Source: Geofilum rubicundum JCM 15548 (GTDB taxonomy: Bacteria; Bacteroidota; Bacteroidia; Bacteroidales; Marinilabiliaceae). Taken from it: 64,000 bases of DNA. Location of the stretch: positions 186,001 to 250,000 of the forward strand of contig NZ_BAZW01000001.1 of the NCBI RefSeq assembly GCF_000974365.1, in the 5' to 3' direction. The position numbers and the translations under genes were made by a program. The first letter of the stretch is position 1. Each line of letters starts with the position of its first letter. This document shows, in pieces, positions 33,701 through 43,461 of the stretch. The notes below the pieces were generated by a model. It saw nothing but the letters and a program-made list of their open reading frames with translations, was not told where the DNA came from and did not search any database.

Positions 33701-36700
33701 CTTTTGCCTGGGTTATCGAAAACAAGGGGTGTTATTCTGAAGATGAGGTTGTGGTCATGAACAGTCGACCCTACCCGGTAGATGGCGGAAGTTCCTACCG
33801 GATGGTGACGGGTTCGGTGGTGGACATGGAGGCTACGGCGGTGGGCGCAGGCATGACCGGTACCTGGATTTTGCAATCGGGCGGCGCTACCATCTTAGAA
33901 CCCAATAATCCGGAAACCCGGGTGACCGACCTTAGAAGAGGTGAAAATGTATTTTGGTGGGTGGTGACCAATGGTAATTGCTCGGATTATTTTGAGGTGA
34001 TTATTGTGAATGGAGATGTGGTGCAGGCCAATGCCGGTCGTCCACAGACCATTTGTACCAATTCAACCCGTTTGGAAGCCAATGACGCTGAAGGCGCCAT
34101 TGGGTCCTGGACAGTGATTAGCGGTACGGCCAATTTCGAAGACCGTTATGAGCCCAGAACAAGGGTTACCAATTTAGCTCCCGGGGAAAATGTTCTGCGG
34201 TGGACCATTAGTTATGGAACCAGTGGAAGTTCCAGCAGTAGCTCCGACGACGTGATTATTACCAATAACCGTCCGGATGAAGCCAAGGCTGGTAACGATG
34301 TGGCCTTCTGCACCGATGAATATCAGCTTAGGGGCAATACACCGGCACTTATTCCTGAGGACATGGGAACGCCGCTATGGACCATTATATCAGGTGGCGG
34401 TGAGCTGGCGAATGCCTCTGATCCAAATTCCATGGTGACGAATTTGGCGAAGGGGGTTAATCAATTGGTGTATTCGATCACCAAAGGGGAGTGTATTTCC
34501 CGTGATACAGTGGAGATCATTAATGGCTTACCTACAGAACCGATCGCGGGGGATGATATAGCTATTTGTACGGACCGCTATCTGTTGAATCCCAATACGC
34601 CCACGCATGGTACAGCCGAATGGCGTCCGGGATCTACCGGGGGTGCCCGTTTCGATGGCAATACGGTCTATGATTTGGCCCAGGGCGATAATGAGTTGAT
34701 TTATGAGATATATACCGAATGGTGTTCACTCACGGATACGGTGGTCATTACCAACAATAAACCCAGTGCTTCTTTTGCCGGACAAAATCGGGATATATGT
34801 ACCGACACCTACCAGCTAAGAGCGGAAGCTCCTCAATACGGTGTGGGGACTTGGGAATTGGTGGCCGGTGCGGGTGATATTGATCCTGCTGAGGTGAATG
34901 AGGCCAATGCCACAGTTACGGGGCTGGCCAGTGGTTCCAACCGCTTCAGGTGGGTCGTGGATAACAATGGATGCAAGTCTTCTTCTGAGGTGGAAATTCG
35001 TTACAATTTTATTGAAGCGGATGCGGGGGATCAGCAGGTCATCTGTGAGGATTTTACCGAATTGAGGGGAAGCAATCCCATGCAGGGAACCGGCACCTGG
35101 GGTATTAAAGGCGGATCAGGGACGGCTGTCTTTGAAGATCCCAACGACCCGTTGACACGTGTTACGAATTTAGACAGGGGAGAGAATGTATTAACCTGGA
35201 CCATTGATAACCGCAACTGTTCCGATGTGGATGAGGTGATCATTATCAATAACAAGCCAACCGTGCCCAATGCCGGTGATGATCAGGCGCTTTGTGATCC
35301 CAACACGGTATTGCAGGGCAATGTGGATGTGGTGGGAGAGGGCCGCTGGACCGTGAGAAGCGGAAGTGCCGCTTTCTCGTCAACCACCCATGCCGATCCG
35401 CAAATGGACCCCTCTGCCAACATCAGTGGCTTAACTTTTGGTCCGAACATCCTGCGTTGGACCATCGAAAACGAAGGTTGTGCGCTTTATGATGATGTGG
35501 TGATTGAATACAACCGCATTGATGCCCACGCGGGCAGCGATCGGGCAGTGTGTGCCGATGAAATAGTTCTGTCGGCCCAAAGTCCCCTCCCCGGAACCGG
35601 CTCCTGGTCGGTACCTGGTGGACAAGGGGCTGCTGTGTTTGAAAGTCCCACATCACCAACCACCCGTGTAAGCAATTTGGGACGTGGCCCCAATACCTTG
35701 CGATGGACGGTTTGGCACAAAGGATGTCAAACCCATGATGATGTGGTGGTGGTAAATGAATTGCCAAGCACCCCTTATGCGGGTAATGAGCAGGTTATTT
35801 GCCGTGATTTTACCACGCTGGATGCCACTGTACCTGCAATGGGTTCAACGGGTTATTGGCGGGTATTGACCGGTTCTGCGCAGTTTGAGGATGAAACCCT
35901 TCACAACACTTCGGTCACCAATTTGGCTGAAGGGGATAACATCTTTGTGTGGACCACTTTGAAGGAGGACGGTTGTGCCATGGAAGATCAGGTGCTGATT
36001 CGCAACAATGAGCCCTCTGACCCATACGCCGGGGCTGATTATGAAGAAGTCTGCTCATCTACCTTTACCCTGAAAGCTTCCACACCGGATTATGGAACCG
36101 GCATCTGGAGCTTCGAACAGGGAGGTGGCAACTTGTCGGACCCCAACAATCCCAAAGCAACCATAACTACTTTGGCACGGGGGACTAATAAGTTGCGCTG
36201 GACGGTGAGTCAGGGACATTGCAGTAAATATTCGGAAATTACTTTGGTAAATAATACGCCTACTACGGCCAATGCCGGACCGGATATTGAGGATTGTAAG
36301 GATGTTCAGACGCTGGATGCCAATGTGCCGGTACATTACGACAATGCCTATTGGGAGCGCATCAGTGGTTATGGCGAGTTGGATGATTTGAACGATCCCA
36401 AAACAACTGTGCGAAATCTGGCTTTTGGACCCAATGAGTTTCAGTGGGTCATTGAAAATGGTTCCTGTACCTCTACCGATCGGGTGGTTGTTTTTAATAA
36501 GATTCCCGACAAGGCTTTTGCGGGTTCTGATCAGTTAAATGTCTGTGATACTTATACGGTCTTGAATGCCAATGATCCGGAGTCGGGCGTGGGGCAGTGG
36601 AGTGTCATTAAGGGACAGGGTTCTTTTGATGATGCCGGGCAGTATAATACGGTGGTACGCAACATGGGCTTTGGCGAAAATATTTATCGCTGGGAAGTGG

Positions 36701-37788
36701 CCTATGGGGAATGTTCTACCGTGGATGAAGTGGCTGTTGTGAGTTATAAAACAGAGGCTTATGCCGGTGAAGATCAGGTGGTTTATGAGCCTGAGGCGGT
36801 GCTGAACGCCAACAATGCAGGGGAGCTGGATGCCCGATGGATTATTGTGGGTACCAGTACGGCTACTTTTGAGGATGAAACCTTTTTTAATACTCCTGTG
36901 TATAACTTGAGCGAAGGAATTAATACCTTTGGATGGGAGATCGATGTCAACGGATGTATCTCCTACGATCAGGTGAGTGTTGATTTCCGCCCTGTACCGG
37001 ATGCCGGGTTTATTACCGATGTGGATGAGGGGTGCTATCCCTTACGTGTTCAGTTTACGAACTATTCGGTGGGTGGTTCTGTTTACCAATGGAGTTTTGG
37101 TGATGGAAGTACCTCGGGTGACAGGAATCCGGTCCACACATATACGCAACCAGGTCAATACACGGTGCAGTTGAATGCACCGGGGCCGGATGGAATGGAT
37201 GGTGTTTATACCAGAGAGATCATGGTATATGATCATCCGATAGCTGATTTTACGGTTAATCCGACGGTTGTATACGTGCCAGGGGAGAATGCCCGATTCT
37301 ATGATTTATCGACCAATGCTGTGAGTTGGTATTGGGATTTTGGAGACGGTAACGTTTCTACGGAAAGGAATCCCGCGCACCAGTACAGCGATGAGGGTGT
37401 TTACGATGTGATGCTTACGGTGAGCAATACTTATGAGTGCAAGGATACCCTTTTGGTCGAAGGGGCCGTGACGGCAGAACCGCAGGGCTTTGTGGTGTTC
37501 CCAAATGCCTTTAAGCCCCGGCCCGGAAATGCTTCCGGTCAGGTTGATCCTTCTGCGGAGTATGTGGTGGTGTTTAAACCTGCCTTCCGGGATGTGGATT
37601 CGTTTACACTTGAGATTTTTAACCGTTGGGGACAGAAGATTTTTGAAACCAATGATATAGAGAATGGCTGGGACGGTATGTATGAGGGACAAATGGCACC
37701 ACAGGCCGTCTATATTTATAAGGCGACCGGAAAATATTACAATGGCCGTGAATTTAGAAAGTCGGGCAGTGTTTTATTGGTAAGGTAA
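15740..37788 (+). CDS. Giant SprB-like secreted repeat protein with T9SS type-B sorting domain (four frameshifts)
   Basis: The repaired product is about 7,350 aa, likely a cell-surface adhesin or matrix protein. Order: a signal peptide (residues 1-28, cut after VNSVSAQ); about 1,400 residues of Ig-like/cadherin-like domains with recurring GSHNITYSY-type ends; about 41 SprB modules (20030-30830) with C-x-G-x-x-D/N-G-S/A-I then PYxYxW and AGTYxVxVTD; a 31-32.2 kb linker of Ig-like domains; 19 copies of an AGxDQxIC...WTI repeat (32245-36995); two PKD-like domains (FGDGSTSGDRNPVHTYTQPG, FGDGNVSTERNPAHQYSDEG); and the gliding-associated C-terminal domain (FPNAFKPRPGN ... FNRWGQKIFE ... YIYKATG). 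Frames break at 23006-23008 (G), 23815-23816 (A), 29730-29733 and 32992 (T), each fixed by one base. With these four bases the span is exactly 7,351 codons. Pieces are 15740-23011, ~23000-23865, 23739-29741, 29672-32998 and 32956-37788. Ligand and role in motility are unknown. Confidence 0.9.
20030..30830 (+). repeat. Region of about 41 SprB-type protein repeats
   Basis: Translated modules of about 80-95 aa each carry a Cys-initiated motif such as CFGGNDGSITV, CHGDNSGSIVL or CYGGSNGSITA. Each ends near GTYxVxVTDxxGC. I counted about 41 by the Cys/DGSI motif; four (starting near 20850, 23490, 26140 and 30005) lack the Cys. The Pfam SprB repeat family is the match by recognition. The copies differ at many residues, so this is an old array rather than a recent expansion. 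Confidence 0.85.
21090..30500 (+). repeat. Higher-order (ten-module) super-repeat within the SprB array
   Basis: Ordered module types recur. Copy A is about 21090-23700, copy B about 23700-26358, copy C about 26359-30225 and a partial copy D from about 30226. Marker modules line up. The CxGGxDGxI-NGRPGG type sits at 21655, 24301 and 26927. The CxGDxSGSIxL type sits at 21935, 24574 and 27199. The Cys-less GNDGSITxxISGGTPGY type sits at 23491 and 26140, with a relative at 30011. The spacing is about 2.63-2.65 kb (about 880 aa). Copy C is about 1.2 kb longer, with extra modules. Confidence 0.8.
32245..36995 (+). repeat. Array of 19 AGxD-type ~83-aa protein repeats
   Basis: Nineteen head-to-tail units average 250 bases. 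A unit runs A-x-A-G-x-D-Q-x-I-C, then TxLxAN, G-x-W-x-V-x-S-G-x-A-x-F, D-P-x-x-P-x-T-x-V-x-N-L-x-x-G-x-N-x-L-x-W-T-I, and closes with C-x-x-D-x-V-x-I-x-N-N. Units 7 and 19 have lost the first Cys. This family is common in large Bacteroidota T9SS substrates. The first three units lie before the last frameshift (32992). Confidence 0.85.
37480..37788 (+). other. Gliding-motility-associated / T9SS type-B C-terminal sorting domain (in giant protein)
   Basis: The last ~100 residues contain FVVFPNAFKPRPGN, LEIFNRWGQKIFETND, GWDGMYEGQMAPQAVYIYKA and the ending KSGSVLLVR. This matches the CHU_C/TIGR04131 type-B sorting domain by recognition. In Flavobacterium, SprB with such a domain needs SprF. A PorP/SprF gene follows 30 bases later. 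Confidence 0.92.
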
Positions 37789-37818
37789 CCTTTCAGCTTT
37801 AGTTTTAGAATAATTATA

Positions 37819-38890
37819 ATGGTGTATTCTATAAAGAAGAAAGATTTGAAATATTTAACCATGACCATTTTGCTTCTGGGTCTGCTGGGTAATAGCAGAC
37901 TCATGGGGCAGGATGTGTCTTTTTCACAGGTCTATTCTTCTCCGCTTTATTTGAGTCCGTCTTTTGCGGGTTTTACCAGTGGTGGCCGACTGGCCCTGAA
38001 TTACAGGGACCAATGGCCGGGTGTTGCCAATACTTTTCGTACCTATGCTTTTTCTTACGATGAATACCTGAGTGGTTATAACAGTGGGGTAGGTTTGTTG
38101 TTTTTACGCGATGATCAGGGGGTGGACAATTGGTGACGCAGAATCTGGGGATTGTTTATGCCTATGAGCTGGCGGTCACGGAGGATATTTTTGTGCGGCC
38201 CGGTCTGCAATTTCAATATGCGGAACGTAAAATTGATCCCTCTCGTTTATCTCAGGTAGGTCCGGGTGGAGAGACCTTTCCCTGGATCAATGCAGAGTTC
38301 CCCATAGAGCAGTATAAAAAATTGGATGCTTCTGCCTCTGCGATGGTTTACAGTGATTTTTTCTGGACCGGTTTCACCCTGGATCATCTCGTGAAGAACG
38401 ATGTGGGCTTTACCGATATTGAATCTCCTTTACCCCTTAAGACAACTGTTTTTGGGGGTGGTAAGTGGATTTACCAGCCGGTAGTCGTTTTCGGGATGAG
38501 CAAAGTGCTACGCTGGCCTTCATGTACCGTCGGCAAATGTCCTTTCAGCAGTTGGATATAGGGGCCTATTGGTACACCAATCCCATTGAAGTCGGTTTAT
38601 GGTACAGAGGCATCCCCGGTGTTAGCAGTGAAACGCTGACCAATAACGATGCTTTGATATTTAGTCTGGGCATCAATGTCGGCACCATTCATTTTGCCTA
38701 TAGTTATGATTTGACACTTTCCGGACTGGCGGGTTATACAGGTGGGAGCAATGAGTTTTCGCTGATTTATCGCTTTAACCGTGGCCCGGTAGTCAATCCG
38801 CCAAGGGGTCCCATTCCTTGTAGTGAGCCGGCTTATGGATTGGGAGAAGGTCGTTCTAATTATCGACCGCAACGACGAAAATTATTTTAA
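37819..38890 (+). CDS. PorP/SprF family T9SS membrane protein (two frameshifts)
   Basis: After repair 357 aa. It has a signal peptide (ending near SRLMGQDVSFSQVY), the family start segment YSSPLYLSPSFAGFTSGGRL, an N-Y-R-DQWP motif, then barrel-like alternation ending RFNRGP. PorP/SprF proteins are outer-membrane partners required for secretion or surface placement of the adjacent type-B T9SS substrate. Frames break at 38130-38131 (one T missing, restoring QGVDNLVTQNLGIVYAYEL) and 38478-38479 (one C missing, restoring YQPGSRFRDEQSATLAFMYR). Two added bases give 358 codons. Pieces are 37819-38136, 38130-38561 and 38465-38890. It is 30 bases downstream of the giant gene and almost certainly co-transcribed. 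Confidence 0.9.
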
Positions 38891-38953
38891 CCAATTTTGT
38901 GAACAATTTCGAAATTTCGCCGGAAAACTGTTTTTATATGTGTGTTATAAAGT

Positions 38954-38961
38954 TATATTTG
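38954..38961 (+). promoter_or_regulatory. -7 promoter box upstream of the OmpH-like gene
   Basis: TATATTTG exactly matches TAnnTTTG, 28 bases before ATG 38990. A clear TTTG -33 box is not present at the expected spacing. Confidence 0.4.
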
Positions 38962-38989
38962 TTCTCGTTAAAAAACTAAGGTAAACTAC

Positions 38990-39604
38990 ATGGTGGAACG
39001 TATGAAAAATGCATCATTAATTGTCAATGTTATTCTGATAGTATCTGTTATTGCTTTGTTTGTAATAGTTTTGACGGATGGTAAAGGGGATTCCGGGGAG
39101 TCCGGAACCAAAGATCAGGAAGTTGCGGCTGATAGTGGAATTGTTTATGTGAATACAGATTCGCTGATTATCAGGTATGAATTTGCTCGTCAAATGAGCG
39201 AAGAACTCATTAAAAAAGAGGAGTCTTCACGGACCGATTTTAATGAAAGAGCAAAGGTTTTTCAGCAGGATATGGTGGAATTTCAGAGGAAGGTTCAGAA
39301 CAATGGATTTTTATCTTTGGAAAGAGCTCAAAGTGAAGAGCGTCGTTTGCGCCAAAAGGAGCAGGAGCTTCAGGAGTTGAATACGCGCTTTTCTAATGAA
39401 TTAATGGTTCACCAGGATCGTATGAATCAGCAATTGCGGGATACCATTACCAGTTTTCTGGATGTGTATTGCAAGGACAAGGCCTATAAAATGGTTTTAA
39501 GCAACACCATGGGTGATAATCTGCTTTATGCTGAGCCTGAGTTGGATATTACTGATGAAGTGGTACGCATACTCAATCTGCGTTATGAAGCGTCGAAGCA
39601 ATAA
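38990..39604 (+). CDS. OmpH/Skp-like periplasmic chaperone family protein
   Basis: A 204-aa protein with an N-terminal membrane anchor or signal helix (about residues 8-27, LIVNVILIVSVIALFVIVLT). A short acidic/Gly linker, then GIVYVNTDSLIIRYEFARQM, leads into a long Glu/Gln/Arg coiled coil (residues about 70-155). This is the OmpH/Skp architecture: tentacle-like helices that hold unfolded outer-membrane proteins. The N-terminal segment may be an uncleaved anchor. A second in-frame ATG at 39002 is an alternative start. It has its own promoter box and is followed by a possible terminator. Confidence 0.8.
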   Translation: MVERMKNASLIVNVILIVSVIALFVIVLTDGKGDSGESGTKDQEVAADSGIVYVNTDSLIIRYEFARQMSEELIKKEESSRTDFNERAKVFQQDMVEFQRKVQNNGFLSLERAQSEERRLRQKEQELQELNTRFSNELMVHQDRMNQQLRDTITSFLDVYCKDKAYKMVLSNTMGDNLLYAEPELDITDEVVRILNLRYEASKQ

Positions 39605-39628
39605 CGCGCTGTAATAATTTTCTTAACA

Positions 39629-39661
39629 GGGGCTATCCATCGGGGCAGTCCCTTTTTTTAT
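39629..39661 (+). terminator. Probable intrinsic terminator after the OmpH-like gene
   Basis: The imperfect hairpin GGGGCTATCC / GGGCAGTCCC is followed by a run of seven T. It lies between the OmpH-like gene and the glycosyltransferase. Confidence 0.5.
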
Positions 39662-39685
39662 TATTAAGTAAACTGCTTTTCGGTC

Positions 39686-40972
39686 ATGACTGTTAACGCC
39701 CATCTTCTCGGTAAGTATTTGACCCGTCATCCGCTCAAATATGGTACTTTGAGCCATCTGTCCGATGCGGCTATGGTAGTGGTTATTCCTGCTTACAAGG
39801 AGGAGGGATTTTTGTTTGATACGCTGAACGCCTTATATGCCTGTCAGCAGCCTAAAGGAAAAGTGGGTGTGGTGGTGGTTTTTAATGCCTCGGAAAAGGA
39901 TGCGGTTGAATTGGTCGAGCGACAGGAATGGTGTGCCCAACGGGTTCGAGAGGTTTTGGCACCCATGGCGCCTGACTGGATAGAGGTGGAGGTGTTGGAG
40001 GCCTACCGACTGTCGGCCAAGCATTTTGGGGCGGGACTGGCACGGAAAATCGGGATGGATGCGACGGTGCAGCTGTTTCATCGGGAGGACCATCCGGAAG
40101 GTATTCTGGTTACGCTGGATGCAGATACGAGCGTTCGATCCGACTATTTTACAGCCATTGAGCGATGGTTTGAAAACCCCTCAAGACTGGGAGCCAATAT
40201 TTATTTTGAACATGCTTTGGAGGGCCGGCTTTTCGCCCCTGAGGTCTATGAAGGGATTACCAAGTATGAACTGCATTTACGCTATTACATGCAAGCGCAC
40301 AGATATGCAGGTTTTCCTTTTGCCTTTCATTCAATGGGATCAGCTATGGCCATGCGGGCAGTGGCCTACGCGCGTGCCGGAGGCATGCCGCGAAAGCAGG
40401 CCGGGGAAGATTTTTATTTTTTGCAGAAGCTGATTCCACTGGGTGGTTTTGGTGAGATTTCTTCCACGGTGGTGTACCCGTCTCCCAGACCATCCGACCG
40501 GGTGATATTTGGCACAGGTGCGGCTATTACGGGTCATCTGGATGGCCGGGGTAATGTGGAGGTCACTTATAACTTAAAGGCCTTTGAAGATTTGCGCGTG
40601 TTTTTCGAACGAAAAAGTGATCTGTTTGCCTTGGAGGCGGATGCATATGAGAACTGGACCTATCAATTATCCGGCCCCATGCGCAGCTTTTTGTTGAATT
40701 CCCGTTTCTTTGATGAGCTGGCGGTTCTTAAAAAAGATTGTGCCCGGCAGGAAGGGTTTGATAAGCGTTTTTTTGAAGTGTTTAACGCTTTTAAAGTGGT
40801 GAAGTATCTCAACTATGTTCATGAACACTTCTTCGAAAAGGCGCCCGTGTTTGATATGGCGCTGGCATTGCTGGAACGGAGGGGTGTGGCTACCGATGAA
40901 TTTTTACTGGAGACCGAACTGTTGGCGTATTACAGAAGCATGGAGGTGGAAAATCCGGCTTTCATCAGCTGA
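39686..40972 (+). CDS. Glycosyltransferase family 2-like protein
   Basis: A 428-aa GT-A fold protein. The nucleotide-sugar binding start is AAMVVVIPAYKEEGFLFDTL near residue 30. A DxD-type motif (ILVTLDADTSVRSDYF) lies near residue 150, and the acceptor-side motif QAGEDFYFLQKL near residue 240. There are no membrane helices. Sugar donor and acceptor cannot be told. The larger-than-usual C-terminal helical part (after residue 290) is not assigned. Its last 8 bases overlap the end of the convergent gene at 40965. Confidence 0.8.
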   Translation: MTVNAHLLGKYLTRHPLKYGTLSHLSDAAMVVVIPAYKEEGFLFDTLNALYACQQPKGKVGVVVVFNASEKDAVELVERQEWCAQRVREVLAPMAPDWIEVEVLEAYRLSAKHFGAGLARKIGMDATVQLFHREDHPEGILVTLDADTSVRSDYFTAIERWFENPSRLGANIYFEHALEGRLFAPEVYEGITKYELHLRYYMQAHRYAGFPFAFHSMGSAMAMRAVAYARAGGMPRKQAGEDFYFLQKLIPLGGFGEISSTVVYPSPRPSDRVIFGTGAAITGHLDGRGNVEVTYNLKAFEDLRVFFERKSDLFALEADAYENWTYQLSGPMRSFLLNSRFFDELAVLKKDCARQEGFDKRFFEVFNAFKVVKYLNYVHEHFFEKAPVFDMALALLERRGVATDEFLLETELLAYYRSMEVENPAFIS

Positions 40973-41279
40973 ACTTTCGAAAGCTGATGTACATGTCCAG
41001 CACGGCCGAAATGGCGATAAATATGACCCAGTAGGTTCTCTCGTAGAACATGGCACCCCCGGCCATTGTTAGCGCAAAGGCGCTAAGCACCAATATCACA
41101 TTTTTTCTAAAATTTTCCGGTTTCCCTACTATCAGATTGAAAGCTCGGACGCCAAATACCGGAATTAATCCGATAAGGTAAATCCAAAAAGCATATTCCA
41201 GTTCTGCCAAATGTAAAATAATGCCTGTTAACAGGACTACCATCCCCAGGTAATAGGATGTCGAAAGCACTTTGGTCAT
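40965..41279 (-). CDS. Small four-helix membrane protein, unknown function
   Basis: A 104-aa protein with four predicted membrane helices (about residues 9-25, 31-46, 60-75 and 83-98). No family recognised with confidence. It follows the DivIC-like gene by 11 bases on the same strand, so the two are probably co-transcribed. The 3' end overlaps the convergent glycosyltransferase stop by 8 bases. Confidence 0.65.
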   Translation of the reverse strand: MTKVLSTSYYLGMVVLLTGIILHLAELEYAFWIYLIGLIPVFGVRAFNLIVGKPENFRKNVILVLSAFALTMAGGAMFYERTYWVIFIAISAVLDMYISFRKFS

Positions 41280-41290
41280 AATTCAGTCAA

Positions 41291-41596
41291 TTATTCTTCT
41301 ATGATGATGAACAGTTCCTCATCGGGCCTTTTCATCAAATATTGCTCGCGGGCAAATTTCTCCAGGTTCTCGTGGCTGCCTTTGAGTTCTTCCATGCGGT
41401 TGATGTTGTCTTCTATTTGCGCCTGGTAATGCGTACGTTGCTTTTCCAGATCGCTGATGCGGCTGTTCAGTGAAAACCTGTCAACCAGATTGTTTTGATC
41501 GAAAAAGCCTATCCAGACCATAAATACCAAGCCGGTTATTACGTATTTGTTACGTAACAAGGGGAGAACAATATTTACTTTTTCCTTCCAGCTCAT
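41291..41596 (-). CDS. Septum formation initiator family protein (DivIC/FtsB-like)
   Basis: A 101-aa bitopic membrane protein. It has a short cytoplasmic start, one membrane helix (about residues 18-33, YVITGLVFMVWIGFFD), then a coiled coil (RISDLEKQRTHYQAQIEDNI) and the family end motif EKFAREQYLMKRPDEELF. DivIC/FtsB proteins bridge early and late divisome components. It is 84 bases downstream of pruA, same strand. Confidence 0.88.
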   Translation of the reverse strand: MSWKEKVNIVLPLLRNKYVITGLVFMVWIGFFDQNNLVDRFSLNSRISDLEKQRTHYQAQIEDNINRMEELKGSHENLEKFAREQYLMKRPDEELFIIIEE

Positions 41597-41680
41597 GATT
41601 TCATATAAAAATCCGTTGAAACGGTATCAAATTTATACCGTTTCTTAAGTGCAAAAGTAAGGGAATATTTTGATAATATT

Positions 41681-43308
41681 TTAAATCTTCATAAAGGGAT
41701 ATTTATAATCGTGGGGTGGGTTGAAGTTTTCTTTGATGGTGCGGGGGAAACCCAGCGCAGCATGTTCAGGTAGGAGCCGGCTTTGTCGTTGGTGCCGGAA
41801 CCTCTGGCTCCGCCAAAAGGCTGCTGGCCCACTACAGCGCCGGTGGGCTTGTCGTTGATGTAGAAATTGCCCGCGGCATTGGCCAATCGTCGGGTGATTT
41901 TTTCTATCACATACCGGTCCTGCGCAAACACGGCTCCGGTCAGGGCATAGATGGAGGTCTTGTCCAGCAGGTCAAGGGTTTCGTCGAGTTTTTGGTCGTC
42001 ATAGATATAGATGGTCAGCACGGGACCAAAAAGCTCTTCCTGCATGGTGCGGTAAAGCGGGTCCGTGGTCAATATCACCGTGGGTTCAATGAAATAACCC
42101 ACTGTTTTGTCGCAACGCCCGCCAAAAAGAATTTCTGCTTCAGGCGCCGCCTGTGCGGCTTTTATTTCACCTGCCAGTTTGTCAAATGAGGCCTCATCAA
42201 TTACCGCATTGACGAAATGCGAAAAGTCGCAAGGATCTCCCATGGTTAGGTCCTTCAGTTGTCCCAGGAAGTGTTCTTTAATTTCGGACCATTTGCTGGC
42301 GGGCAAATAGGCTCTGGAGGCCGCAGAACATTTTTGTCCCTGGTATTCAAAGGCCCCGCGGGTAAGAGCTGTAGCCACTGCCCGGGCGTCACAGCTTTTG
42401 TGGGCTATCACAAAGTCCTTGCCGCCGGTTTCACCCACAATGCGTGGATAGGTTTTGTATTTAAGGATGTTGTTGCCGATGGTTTTCCATATGTCCTGAA
42501 ACACGGCCGTGGAACCTGTAAAATGAATGCCGGCAAAATCGGGATGATCAAAAATAACCCTTGCGGCCACTGGTCCGGAAGCAAACACCAGGTTAATAAC
42601 GCCATCCGGCACGCCTGCTTCCCTGAATACTTCCATGATGATATGGGCCGAATAAACGGCGGTTTTGGAGGGTTTCCAGATGACGACATTGCCCATCATG
42701 GCCGGAGCGGATGGTAAATTGCCGGCAATGGAGGTGAAATTGAATGGGGTTAAGGCAAATACAAAACCTTCCAGCGGACGGTACTCTACCCGATTCCATA
42801 CACCCGGGGAAGAGGCCGGCTGGTCGGCATAAATTTGGGTCATGTAATTTACATTGAAGCGGAGAAAATCGACCAACTCACAGGCCGCATCTATTTCTGC
42901 CTGGAAGGCGTTTTTCGATTGCCCCAACATGGTGGCCGCATTGATTTTGTCGCGGTAGGGACCGGCAATAAGATCGGCTGCCTTCAGGAATATGGAGGCC
43001 CGGTGTTCCCAAGCCAGATCCGCCCATTTTTGGTGGGCGCCCTGGGCCGCATCAATGGCGCGGTAAATGTCTGTTTCATCACCCTGATGGTAATGTCCCA
43101 GGGTATGTTGGATGTTGTGTGGCGGATGTATGGAAATGGTATGGTCCGTACGAACTTCTTCGCCGCCAATGACCATGGGGATATCCAGGGTGGTGGAGAG
43201 GTAGGCATCCAGTTGTTGTTGCAGAGATGCGCGTTCGGGAGAGCCGGGTGCATAACTGTAAATGGGCTCGTTTTGAGCGGTCGGCACATTGAAAATTCCT
43301 TTAGGCAT
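41681..43308 (-). CDS. pruA: 1-pyrroline-5-carboxylate / L-glutamate-gamma-semialdehyde dehydrogenase (frameshifted near the end)
   Basis: After repair 542 aa, the family's normal length. It oxidises glutamate semialdehyde to glutamate, the second step of proline catabolism. Motifs seen are the NAD site FNFTSIAGNLPSAPAMMGN, the Glu motif IVGETGGKDF, the catalytic Cys in FEYQGQKCSAASRAY, and GTNDKAGSYLNMLRWVSP. The apparent stop at 41689 results from a shortened G run (41743-41747 on the plus strand). With one more base the ending becomes RTIKENFNPPHDYKYPFMKI, stop at 41681-41683, 543 codons. No PutA proline dehydrogenase domain is present. Confidence 0.93.
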
Positions 43309-43461
43309 AGTATTAAGCTTTTATGTTTTATCTACGATCAATAAAAAAATCAATTTTCAGTCTTTTGTAAGAAGGCGTCAAAGACAAGGCTTTCTTAAAA
43401 AGACTATCTAAAGATAAATAAAACGTATGCCTGGTGCTATGAATTTTGTCAGTGTTCTGTT

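Noticed and set aside
43309-43461. Possible small gene between pruA and the Plug gene
   Set aside because: No open frame of useful length or start context; only AT-rich leader sequence of pruA.
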